DNA from: Papaver somniferum
Taxonomy: Eukaryota; Streptophyta; Magnoliopsida; Ranunculales; Papaveraceae
Assembly: GCF_003573695.1 (NCBI RefSeq)
Contig: NC_039358.1
Location: 159,020,920-159,084,919 of the forward strand
Reading direction: 5' to 3'
Length of the DNA stretch: 64,000 nucleotides
Made by a program: the position numbers and the translations under genes. Positions 46,096-57,597 of the stretch are shown piece by piece. Numbering within the stretch: the stretch's first letter is position 1; each line of letters starts with the position of its first letter. The notes below the pieces were generated by a model. It ran no database searches and had not been told where the DNA came from. It saw only the letters and a list, made by a program, of their open reading frames with translations.

Positions 46096-46820
46096 CGCCT
46101 GTGGCGTTGTAGCATTACCAAAGCTAAGATTCGGCTACGCGGCCAAAGTTAGGGTTTGGCGGCATGGCCAAGGCTAGGGTTTGGCGCCGTGGTGTTGGAC
46201 CCACATGTGGCGTGACAACATTGGCCTTGTTGCCACATCAATCTCATCGCTCTGGGAAACGTTATTTGGCTTTGGTTGGCGTAACAACTTTTCCCAAATT
46301 AGGGTTTGGCATGTCGAAACCCTAATTAGTGTGTGTGGCATGCGGCCGTGGCATGGCGATACTTTTGTGCAAATGGCGCCATAGTTATGCCAAAAGGAGT
46401 TATGGCAAGAGCATAGTGTGGAAACGACCACCGGAGTAGGGATTGCTGTGGGTGGCTATGATATGGCGCCAACCCTAGGGCTTCCCGGGTCCCACACGGC
46501 TCGTGGCATGTTGTGGGGTCGAAGTGACATGATTTTTGCCACGACTGGAAATTAGGGCTTTGGTAAATGCATAGACATTCTTTTGACCTGAAAACCCTAA
46601 TCTTAAGATTTTCATGGCGTTGGCCACGAACGGGAGGTAGGTTAGCACATTTGGAGCTATTTATGGCAGGTTGCCACGAAGTGGCATGTTGGTATGTTAC
46701 CGCGACAGAGTGGCATGTTGGCATGCCGATCCATATGTTGTTGTTGCAGGGCGCGTTTTGCTTTCCAGTTAGTATGGTGGCGCGGCAAGGTGCGTTTGGC
46801 CTTTAATGTATGGTGGAAAT

Positions 46821-47110
46821 TTTAGAGCGACTTGATTGGCCAAGAAAAGGGGTCATCCAAACATAAGGCATGGATACACTTCTGGTGAGAGTGTGGCGGC
46901 TTTAGAGAGACCTGATTGGTCGATTAAAAGAGGGTCGGCCAAGCATGGGCGTGGCTACACTTCTGGTGAGATTGTGGCGGCTTTAGAGCGACCTGATTGG
47001 TCGATGGGAAGTAGGGCCGGCAAGTATGGGCCCAACCACAAATTATATGCGCGTGGCTAATTTGAGGCGACACGATTGGTCGAGGGAAATAAGGTCGGTT
47101 TAGGAAGGGG
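46821..47110. repeat. 81-bp tandem repeat (about 3.5 units)
   Basis: TTTAGAG(C/A)GACCTGATTGG recurs at 46821, 46901 and 46982, and in weaker form near 47060; each unit also holds ACACTTCTGGTGAGA and TGTGGCGGC. Confidence 0.85.
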
Positions 47111-47220
47111 CGTGGCCAATGGCAAGTGGCGCCAGTTGGCATGGACACGCCTCCCTTTGCTGCTGCGGCTCCTTGTTTTCTGATTTTGGGCAAGGTTTTG
47201 CACCTGCTAATCCATGGCGG

Positions 47221-48759
47221 ATTAATTACCTAGCTTGCCTAGGCTTAATTTCGAAAAATAAGGTCTGATACACTGCGTGAGACGCAAAACCCTAACTTTT
47301 GCAAGTTAATCAGGGCAATTGATTGAATTCTATGTGTTGACACAGAGTTCTTTTAAGTTCATTGCCAGAGAGCAGCATGCTTTTCTGATTGAATACCTTA
47401 TGCAAAGACCTTACCCTTGATATTTGGAAATTCGTGCTACTCTGCTGCGAGTGAACACAAATCGTCATGCCATATCAACATTAAGGGTTCATCCGTGGAA
47501 CATAACATAGAAGGCATTCAAAGGAACTTATATTAAGTGAATATAGGTAAGGCGCCGAAATTTACAGAACGTCTGGGATGGTTGCTACATGCGCCAGTCT
47601 AGATAAATTTCATGTAAATATATTGAATGGCTCAATAAATATGTCAGTGGAGAGGTTAGCACTCACGACACTGTTTCCTTACAGAGTGACGTCACATCAG
47701 ATGCAAGGTTTTACAATTTTAATCCTAAGCTAAAAACCACCATCAACACCACCTGATATGGCACAAGCGGAAGCGATCGAAACACAAAATAGAAGCACGG
47801 AGAGTCCACTCCAAAACAATAAAGAACACTCCGATCCAGGAGTAACACAATCAAGAACGACTTTAATCCAAGTATTAATCAAACAATCGAATGGTTAAAC
47901 CAAACATACTTTTCATTAATCAAGATGAGCTAAGCCAAGTTGAATTGAAATGACAATAGAAATGGCTATTTATAGACTACAAAGATAAACCTAGGAAACC
48001 CTAATATTCCTAAACTAACCTAAGAGAATATATTATTCTCATGACAAGATAAATCAAAGAATGCAACCAATTATCCTAATAAATAAAATGTCAAAATCAA
48101 TAAATTTCCAATATTTAGCCAAATCTATAGGAATCCTAGCCCAAATACGTCTTGTATCAGTAATGGTCCCAACGGAAATGTTCGGGTTCGCAGTTGGTAG
48201 CACGTATGTTAAATGAGGTGGTAGCACCATGTTAACCCATTAACCCATGTATGGAAAATTAGGTCAATAAGTCACCATACCAGAGACAGGTTTTAGCAAC
48301 CCAGATTAGCAACAGAGATAATGTCGTTGCTAATTAGCAACACAAAAAATCTATTTCTAAATATTCGCAACGGCGGATTTCGATTGCTAATTTTGCAACC
48401 GCGATGTCTCTGTTGCGAATATGAATGACGAGGTCTTCATGTGTGTGATGCATTCATGTGATCCGTAACATTATGGATTATTTCGCTCAAAGTCAAAGAA
48501 ATGGTCAATAAGGGCCGGTTGTTTTCCACCCTTCAAAAAAGTGGGATTTGTCCCTCCTTGTTTTATTATTCTTATCTCTCTCAACCACAAGTTTAATTCT
48601 CCACAAGTTTATTCTTCTCTCTCAATCTAAATATGGCTTGAAAAACTCTTTCTTTACTGAAATCCAACCAGGTAAAGTGGATTAATAATAGTTGTAGAAA
48701 TCATTTAATCATGTTATTTCTTTGCGTATTTTGGATTAATAATAGTTAAAGAAGAGCTC
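47221..48759. other. Unassigned AT-rich DNA
   Basis: No gene recognised. Likely further decayed retrotransposon or host intergenic sequence. Confidence 0.4.
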
Positions 48760-49732
48760 TTGGATGATCTCAGAGTCAATATCCAAGATCAATATAGTAT
48801 GTATCCTAATTGTACAACCTATGAATTCCAACAACAGGATCTCAATCAATAAGGGGTCGAATACTATCTATATTGATTACGTACCACTTGTGATATTCCT
48901 ATTATAAAGTTAAATAATATAATGTGAAAAAAATAATACAACATGCCTGAATTTTATTAAAGAGGGAAATTGCACTGGAAAAAAACCCAAGGACCTAGTC
49001 CAGTTTTGAACATAATGCTATATTAAACCGATATAAACACTAGCCTACTATCATACTTCTGACTGGACTGTAGTTGAGATCGAATTGACGCTCCAAAAAA
49101 TTCAGCTTTAATACCCAATGTGGTTTTACGCACTTGATTCCCTTGGATGATTTCCTTTACGCACTTGTAAAGACTTTCGATACTTACCTGCCTTTAACGA
49201 AAGGCCTACTTATTTCCCTTTCAATATGTTTTAGTCAAGGCTTGGAAATCTATTTGCAGTGGACAAGTCTTGTAGAATCACAAAGTCTGAGATGAAGAGA
49301 ATCAACTTTGTGATTTTCATTATTTTGTTCCCGATCTAAAGTCCATGAACTTCAATAACCAGTTAAATAATACCCGGATACAAGAACTATCAAGTAAAAG
49401 ATAGTCTGACTGGGTTTCACAAACCCCTAACTGAAGTCTTTAAAGTCATAACCTACTATAGTTTCGTAAATAAACCTAAGTTATATATGACAAATTTAAC
49501 TTTGCAACTAGGATACAAAAGTGCCAAGGATTAAGAAATCTAGTTGCAAGAGTCTCTTTATTTATAGATTTTTAACGCTACAGGTAGCTTTGAATTCAAG
49601 CTAAGGTTGCTTAGAATCCAAGTAAACACTTTCTCAGTTTTGATGAAATTCCAATTTAGGAATTCATGTAAGTATATGAAAAGATTGCCTTGAAACTATA
49701 CAAAAGAATATTGATAGAGCATTGCTCGGTTA
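48760..49732 (-). repeat. Strongly diverged copia-type LTR fragment, minus orientation
   Basis: Keeps the order of landmarks of the copia LTRs (CCCAAGGACCTAGTCCAG, ATTAAACCGATATAAACACT, TGATTCCCTTGGATGA, TTCACAAACCCC) but with many changes. Borders approximate. Confidence 0.6.
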
Positions 49733-50000
49733 AACCCACCAAGCATTGGTATGTGAAGTTTGGTTGTCCTATTTTAGCTCCAGAACTCAAACCTTATTGA
49801 TTAGATTACTGAAGTCAACTTCGTTAGGTTAGACTAAGAAATGTTGAAACAAGCTCATGTTACTCTGAAGAACCAGAAGATGTATCAACGTCAACGAACA
49901 CATCATCCTTCTGTTTGAGGTTACTAGGACAGACTTGACTTGTTTCCATTTTAATCTATGTTTATTTCAAGTCTTTTATATTGAAAACATTACATATGAA
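49733..50000 (+). repeat. Diverged copia-type LTR start, plus orientation
   Basis: TGATAGAGCATTGCTCGG resembles the TGTTAGAGCACTGCTCGG start of the copia LTRs, here on the plus strand, facing away from the fragment on its left. The right border is unclear. Confidence 0.5.
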
Positions 50001-50278
50001 GTTATATATATGCACATCTAGTATTAGTGACTTGATCATTATATTACGGCGAAAGTGTCAAGGAAGAATATACAAGTTTTCCTACGACTTTGGTATATTG
50101 CAATATGAAGTATAACGTTTATATTTTTAAATTTGTATATGCGATATAACATTATCTTTGTAATTCGTTGCTAGTTAGTATGTTGAACTTTGGGTTGATT
50201 CCATGCCTAGAAAAATATTTTTAACCACATGAGCTAGGAAGTAAATTTGTGAAACTTGTTTCATAATCGAAAGGAATC

Positions 50279-50424
50279 CAAGGATTTATTCCAGGACCTA
50301 TCCCTTAAACAAGGATCTTTACTAGGAACGATCCCTTGGGAAAGAATCTCTAATAGGACCAGTCCCAGGGATCTATAGAAGGATTGATCCCTTAACAAGG
50401 ATCTCTTGCAGGACCGATCCCTTG
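50279..50424. repeat. Short minisatellite of GGATC...GATCC units
   Basis: About five imperfect units of 27-31 bp start at 50279, 50310, 50341, 50369 and 50396. Most start AAGGATCT and end near GATCCCTT, so each can form a small hairpin. Confidence 0.75.
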
Positions 50425-50989
50425 TATTTTCGAGTTCTGGTTTACACTAGGGTTTGCATAGATTTCGAAATATGAGTTGCTAAGTTAGAAATTTCACAAT
50501 GTCGATATTATGTGTATTTGAACATTTGCTGAAATCTTATATATTTATTGTTCAAATATATTCCTTGATATTCAAGGTGAGATCCCAACCGAAATACTCG
50601 ATAATATCTTTTGATATTCGAAATTTATATGTCTTTTAATTTTCCAGTAATTAAAGTATATATGTAGATAATATGTATCAGTAAAGTATACTTGTATGCT
50701 AGCTAATATTGTGTCGTCATCCATGAGAGATTTCGATATATTAGTTGGATAGTAGTTGGAATTTAGTGAAAACCGAAATTTGGTATTAATTGCATATTTT
50801 TTTGATATTATCGATTTTGGAAATTACTTGGTGTCCAAACTACCTTGGTTTATAATTACTGAAGTTTGTTCTTCTCACAAAATTATCCCAGAACACACAC
50901 ACTTCATTTTGAAGTCAGTTTGGGAAGCCGACTAGTAGTATTACTTGTAATACTCACTTGGAGAGGAGAGTATCCTAATTAGCTGAAAT

Positions 50990-53383
50990 TGAAAAAGCAA
51001 GGGTCTAACAACACCACCCAATATTTTGATTAGCAATCTGTATGGACTAACTCCGAAATACTTTGCTAGAGAATCAACTAGACAGTCAGACTCAATCTAG
51101 ATAAAAGTATCTCAAGGTATTAATATCTCTCTCTTGATTTGATTTTTACTCAAGCTAAAAAAAATACCGAGTCTTTATCAAATACAAGGAATAACTTGGA
51201 CGGTACCAAAGACCAATGTCCAAGGATCAATCAATATCAATCTACAACCAAAGGTTGGATTTCCAATTGATGATCACGAACGCACAACCTGTATTATTTC
51301 AATTATATAAAATATAATGCGGAAAAGAAATAACACAGACACCAGAAATTTTGTTAACAAGGAAACCGCAAATGCATAAAAACCCCGGGACCTAGTCCAA
51401 ATTGAATACACATTGTATTAAGCCGCTGCAGACACTAGCCTACTGCAAACTAACTTCGGACTGGACTATAGTTGAACCCCAATCAGTCTCCCACCGATCC
51501 AAGGTACAGTTCTACTCCTACGCCTCTGATCCCAGCAGGATACTACGCACTTGATTCCCTTAGTTGATCTCACCCACAACCAAGAGTTGCTGCAACCCAA
51601 AATCACATACTTGATAATAAACAGATCTGTCTCACACAGAAAAGTCTATAAAAAGATAAATCTGTCTCCCACAGATAAACCCTAGGTTTTGTTCCGTCTT
51701 TTGATATAAAATCAAGGTGAACAGGAACCAATTGATAATCCGGTCCTATAATCCCGAAGAACATCCTAGATTAATCAATCACCTCTCTACAATCCTTCCT
51801 GACTACACAAGCGGATTTCCAAAGAATCACAAACAGTGAGACGAAGATGGTTGTGACTTCTTTATCTTGCCTATTGGAGAACTCTCACGATCTCATGCCA
51901 ATCAATCGATTGTACTCGTACGATAGAAGATGCAAGATCAGATCACACAACTACGATAAAGTAGTATCGGTCTGGCTTCACAATCCCAATGAAGTCTTTA
52001 AGTCGTTAACCTGATTTTAGAGAAGAAAATCAAAGGTTAATGGAGATCGGCTCTAGCGGGCGCACTAGTAGCACACAGACGTGTGGGGATTAGTTTTTCA
52101 CAATACTAGATGTCTCCTTTATATAGCCTTCAAATCAGGGTTTTGCCTTAGTTACAAAGCAATCCTTGTTCACCGTTAGGTGAAAACCTGATTTAAATTC
52201 AAGCTAATATTTCTCAACCGTTAGATCAAAAACTTAGCTTGTCACACACACTTGGGTAGACGTTTACTGGGTTCGTGAAAACCATACCCAAACATGTACG
52301 TGTATGTTGGTTCAATATAGTAACCCAAAAGGTTAACCATATGAGCATTTCATATTAACCTTGTTCTTCTTCACCATAACTAGTTCAATTGACTCAAATG
52401 AACTAGTTAATGAGTTGTTCAATTGCTATGAGATCTTATGTAACTACACAAGACACAATTGAAACAAAGATGATTTGATTCGATTGAATCAGCTCATGAA
52501 CATTATAGCCACGGTTTGCATAAAGCATTCCTTAGTAATTTAATATTTCATGTTCAGAGCACATATTTAGATCATAACCTCTTAAGTTCACAAACAAGTT
52601 CGCGGACTTAAGTTAATCGGTTGATTTTTCCAAACTCAGCGGAAATTCTCGGAAAGAGAACTTCCGCCAGTTTGCGGACTGGGTTTGCGGACTTAACTTA
52701 CAAACGAGTTTAGGAAAATCCAGCAGAAATTCTAGGTCGAGAACTTCCGACAGTTCGCGGACTTGGCAAGCCAATTCCACAATCCTCCCGATTTCTCTTG
52801 ATCAACAAAGTTCGAAAACTTCGGTTCAAGGAATACATGGTTATGTAATCTAAACTCTCATTTCAATCATCGAGACATTCTCAGAGGACGCTATGTAGTC
52901 GTTATTCACAGACCGATTCACGTCAGAGCAATTCTCAAAGTGATTGAAACTTTTCATGACTTTCGTCACTAGGTGAAGATAAACTTGATCAAAGCGAAAC
53001 GCTTTACCAACACACGATTTCGAGATAAAAGATAAGCAATGAATGCTCAGCTCGAAATATCAAATGCGTATGATCTAGTCTATATAGCATACGACTTTTG
53101 TCTCATAAGAAGTATGTGATAGAAGAGATAGACTTTTGAGTGATAGATAAGTTCAAGTCTCCACATACCTTTTTGTTGATGAAGTTCCATGGTTCCTTGT
53201 ATAGATCTTCGTCGTTGTATGATGAATCTCCATGAAGTCCTTGAGCTCAGCTACACCTTTCTATCCTAGTCCGAGACTTAGCTATGTAGGCTAGAAATCA
53301 AGACTTATAGTTTTGATCACTAACATTGACAAACATGCTTGAGATAGCAACGCATGCGAGGTTGACCGAGCTATGCTCTAACA
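50990..53383 (-). repeat. 3' LTR of copia copy 2
   Basis: Plus-strand ends TGAAAAAGCAAGGG and GCTCTAACA. Matches the two parts of the 5' LTR. Contains a cluster of GCGGACT words at 52600-52760. Confidence 0.92.
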
Positions 53384-53396
53384 ATCTCCCCCTTTG
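53384..53396 (-). other. Polypurine tract of copia copy 2
   Basis: AAAGGGGGAGATT on the minus strand adjoins the LTR start, as in copy 1. Confidence 0.75.
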
Positions 53397-56382
53397 TCAA
53401 TTTTAGTGACAAAACTATTAATACAAATACAAAAAAGATAAACTTTAGTGGCTCCTATTCCATAGTCTAATCTTCAATGTTCCTTGAAATCTTCGTCCTT
53501 CCAAGTACTCCAATGATCCCAAAGGTTGTAAGTTTAGCACCATCGTTGTTGAAGATCCGTAGATATAACAATGAGAGAAATCGAGATTCTCGATCATCAT
53601 TATACAGTGTCATAGTATTATTATATAACATCAAAGTCCAATTGTATTACGACTTTAACAATAATACTACGTGTGATATGTATCACTCCCCCTTAGTCAA
53701 TACTCCATCTCGATCATGGAAACCACTCCCCCTTACACAATGATCCGAAAACCATATGTATTTGTAGTGTGAACTACAATATTTTCCCCCTTTTTGTCAA
53801 TAAAATTGGCAAATGTACAAGAATTGGATCATAATGAAATTTCCACAAGAGACATTTCATGACCAAAAGAAAAATACATACCAACTTAATTTAGATGCAA
53901 TCTAATAGCCGAAGTTAACAACATTCATCGAGGAGTTTTAAGATACAAGATAACCCCTATAAAATTCCACAGCCGCACTCCCCGCAAGATATTACCATTA
54001 AGCACAAATTCAAAAGAACTCTCCCCCATTTGATGTCATTCCCGAGAGAACAACAAGAGCGACCTTAATTTCGAAAGAAAAGAAGGATTTTTTTTTATTG
54101 GACACCAAAAACCATAGGAATGATTTTCTATATCCAAAGCTCAACCAAATTAACCACAAGTAAACCCATGATTAGTTAAACTGGAATACGCAACTAAATC
54201 AAACCACAAAAGTGATCAATTTAATTGAAAGTGCTCAACATAAGTAAACTCATGAAGATACGACTAAGTCAATCACACGGAGATGACTAACTTAACCATT
54301 CAAATACTCAACATAAGGAAAATCTTACGGAATATATGACTACATTAACCAATAGAACATGATAGTGTAGCCTTTCATATACTCAACACAAGAACTTGTG
54401 GAATATATGAAAACTCAACTAGATTAATTACAAGAGAACCTATAATTAATCTAATTGGAATACAAACAACCAAACTAATCACTGAAGTAATTAATTTAAT
54501 TATTTTGGGCTCAACATAAAAGAACTTATGGAACCCCGACTAAGTTCATCATAGAATATGACAACCTTAACCGTACATATACTCGACATAAGAAAGAAAA
54601 CTTATGGAGTACTAGCTAAATAACCAAACTAGTTGATTAATTTAGTTCCTAATGCTCTACATATAGCATCTTATGGAACAACCAACAAAGCCAAGGTAAA
54701 TTGACTTAGTTGTAAGGTGCTCAAATATAAGACACAAAATGGAGCCTTCACGGTAAAACATAATAAAATGGATCAATGAGGATCAATACCGTGGATAACA
54801 TACAAGGATCTATTCTATCTTTCCATCACTATATGCATAATGACATAATAGACTTTATCCTTATCACACAAAAGATTTTATCCTATTTTTCGTCAAATAA
54901 ATGACTGCAGGCATAACTTTTATATTTGTCAAAAGTCCATTCGTCCTTTCATCAATACGAATACCAATTTATGAACGAATTTACTTTTGACAAGATATTG
55001 GGACCTTCAAGTTCACGGATGCAAACAATACATATCCCATAAACAATTGCAATATCACAAAATCATAAAGATTAATACTGCAATAACAATCTTTGCCCTT
55101 AGAAGGTAGAATCAACCTTTTTCGCACGGATTTATACCAAGAGTGGTTACCAAAAGTGTATAAAAAGGTTTCCTTAACAAAGAAGAACATACAAAGTATT
55201 TGACGACTATGCACCATAGTTCACATGAGATGATTGTGAACTCTCAAGAATATATAACAATGTGAACTACTACCCATTCTCGAACTTCCTTATTTGTGAT
55301 TCACCCACATCACTCTTGTAACAACCAAAAAATAGCTTGAATAGGATTTCTCCAAGAATCTCAGTGCCCAAGTCCAAGAGAATCGAACAAGTGCAACGAA
55401 ACGGAGGAAACATTAAAAAACAAGAGACAAGACAAATACCAATATTAACTCATCCAAATTCAACAATTATCATCTCCATTTTTAAGGGAATTCAATAAGT
55501 AAGAGAATGCAAAAAGAATTAGGTAAACCCGAGTTCGGACGAAGAAGTTACGGCCAAAACAAGTTTACCGAATATCGACGTCAAGTATGCATACGGGTTT
55601 GCGAACTTAAACCCCTGGATTTTGATTTGGATGTTGTTATGCATACTTGGTATGTGTACCATGTAGTCCAAACATCCCGAACTATTATTTTCAAACTTGA
55701 ACATTTAAGAACCTTAAACACAGATCAAGTTAGATAGAAATGAACGATAAGCAAGATTATTATAAGTATTCTAAGCAAATAAAAGTACAAATCTTTCTCA
55801 AGTTTATAGACATACCTTTTTAGATGAATCCAATCGAATTCTACCGTCTTACCTAACATAATATGTGTGCCCCAATTCTTTTGCTTCCCTCACCGCATAC
55901 AAAGCAGGGTATTCCTTGGTGAGGATGCACTTCCAACACAATCAAGTTGCATTGGGGTGAACAAAGTCTTGATCACCACAAGTGACCTTTGGATTATCAT
56001 GAAAGAGATCACTTTTAGAACCTTTCACATCCAATTCCATATTTCCAAAAAACTTGTTAAGTTCCAACATCATGGATACTGCATTTTCCATAGTCACGGA
56101 GTTTTCTGGAAGCTCATTCCTTTTCACACTCAAAACATCATTGTCTTTCTTCGGTATCTACTTCTGAGTGCGTTTAGGAACAGTCGGAACATTCTTCCCA
56201 TCACTCTCTTCTAGAATTCTTGGAAGAGAATTGGAATGACTATTCTTTTGCAAGTTAGTCTTTCTCCAATTGGGAGTATCGGATCTTTTCTTCGTCTTTA
56301 CGAAGTTATCCTTTTGATAACCATTACGATTATGAAAAGGATTCGTACGACGTTTATAGGCAAATCTAGGTCTATCATAGCA
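53397..56382. other. Non-coding interior of copia copy 2 (pol absent)
   Basis: To about 54090 it is homologous to 4718-5410 of copy 1. From there to gag it is AT-rich and has no pol domain in any frame. The origin of this 2.3 kb is unknown. Confidence 0.7.
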
Positions 56383-57432
56383 CTAATTCATTTGCCTAAA
56401 GATTGGACAATTACAACTTGTAATGTTAAGAGGATTAGTCTTAACGTATGATCTTGGTTTCACAACTTCTTGTGATTCCCAAACAAGAACATCATGAAGT
56501 TTCTCATTCCATATACGGAAACGACATCTCCTTTCCAGGTGACCTTTATTTCCGCAATAGTGGCAAACATAAGGAATGTTCTTACCTCGATCCGTGTGTG
56601 CTAACTTTGGAGGTTGATAAACTTTGCTCTTTTGAACCTTAACTGCCGGAGAAGGTATTTCACTTTTGTCATCAGTGGAAACCTTTTGTTGAGAAGAATC
56701 ACTAGCCTTGACAAATTTTACCTCTTTGCTAGTACTTGGAGCATATATTCCCTTATAGCCCAATCCTCGTGTATCACGATGATTTTTACTTTCTCCTAGC
56801 ATAGTGGTTAATTTGCTTGAACTAGTATTGAACTTTTTCAAGTCATCTTCCAACATATTGATTTTATCAAGAGCAGCAGCTAAATCAGCCTCAAGGCGTT
56901 TTTCTCGAGTGAGATAAGCGATTTCTCTGTCGTCAAAACTTGTTTGCTGGAAGTTAAACCTTGCTTCAGATTTTGCTAGTTTCTCTTCCAACAAAAAGTA
57001 CTTTTGATAAATATTATCACATTCAAGTGACTTCATACGTAGGTTTTCCTCAGAATCCTTGAGGATCGATTCGGTAGAACGATTCGAAAAATAAACACTT
57101 GCGTAACATCTTCTCAATTTCTTATTTTCTCGAAAGAGAGGAGTCAGATGAGGTGTGACATGAGAAGTTGTAATTTTCTTCATATTCCACGAATCCAAAA
57201 ACTTAACATACTCTGAGACTTCCTTATCAACATCTCTATCAATATCTGAATCACCTTCATCAGAAAGTTCATCCAACTGTTCTTCTAGGAGAGTTTCCCA
57301 ATCAACAGTTTTTACATCAACAGAATGTTTGGATATTGACTTAGATGTGACAGTTCTCTCAGGTGAATCCAAGCTTTTAGAATCATCTGGTAATTTCTGA
57401 ACTGGTACGTTATTAGAGATAGACTCGTCCAT
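56383..57432 (-). CDS. Gag protein of copia copy 2 (349 aa, intact frame)
   Basis: One open frame from the ATG at 57432, about 50 bases after the PBS. The N-terminal third is acidic and charged, then comes a coiled coil (about 125-215, LEEKLAKSEARF and LEADLAAALDKINMLEDDLK), then a zinc knuckle CHYCGNKGHLERRC (290-303, CX2CX4HX4C) that would bind the element's RNA. No protease follows. Copy 1 has a related start (MDS) but has lost this gag. Gag forms the virus-like particle, so this copy could supply it to its own RNA or to relatives (inference). Confidence 0.85.
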   Translation of the reverse strand: MDESISNNVPVQKLPDDSKSLDSPERTVTSKSISKHSVDVKTVDWETLLEEQLDELSDEGDSDIDRDVDKEVSEYVKFLDSWNMKKITTSHVTPHLTPLFRENKKLRRCYASVYFSNRSTESILKDSEENLRMKSLECDNIYQKYFLLEEKLAKSEARFNFQQTSFDDREIAYLTREKRLEADLAAALDKINMLEDDLKKFNTSSSKLTTMLGESKNHRDTRGLGYKGIYAPSTSKEVKFVKASDSSQQKVSTDDKSEIPSPAVKVQKSKVYQPPKLAHTDRGKNIPYVCHYCGNKGHLERRCRFRIWNEKLHDVLVWESQEVVKPRSYVKTNPLNITSCNCPIFRQMN

Positions 57433-57479
57433 AATCAGATCGCTACAAACACAAACTTATAAGGTCTTTAACATGTTTG

Positions 57480-57494
57480 CCTGTTCTGATACCA
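57480..57494 (-). other. Primer binding site of copia copy 2
   Basis: TGGTATCAGAACAGG on the minus strand, two bases from the LTR. One change from the PBS of copy 1. Confidence 0.88.
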
Positions 57495-57496
57495 AT

Positions 57497-57597
57497 TGAA
57501 AAAGCGGGGGTCTAACAACACCACCCAATATTTCGATTAGCAATCTGTATGGACTAACTCCGAAATACTTTGCTAGAGAATCAACTAGACAGTCAGA
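57497..57597 (-). repeat. 5' LTR of copia copy 2, end part
   Basis: 101 bp of LTR up to the duplicated TCAGA (57593-57597). Confidence 0.92.

Larger units (their letters stand above)
44738..47220 (-). repeat. 5' LTR of a truncated element, GC-rich and containing minisatellites
   Basis: Its 3' end on the minus strand (CCACAAACA) is set by the PBS. A TATA-like TATAAATAGG occurs on the minus strand at about 45107-45116. The far border is uncertain; I place it near 47.2 kb where the G-rich character stops. Open frames within are on both strands, short, and follow the repeats, so none is called. Confidence 0.6.

Noticed and set aside
45909..47110. Regularly spaced repeats that might suggest a CRISPR-like array
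   Set aside because: The units are contiguous tandem repeats without unique spacers, lie in an LTR, and the genome is a plant.
45246..47193. Several open frames of 60-130 codons on both strands in the GC-rich LTR
   Set aside because: They follow the tandem repeats, overlap each other on opposite strands and have no recognisable domain.
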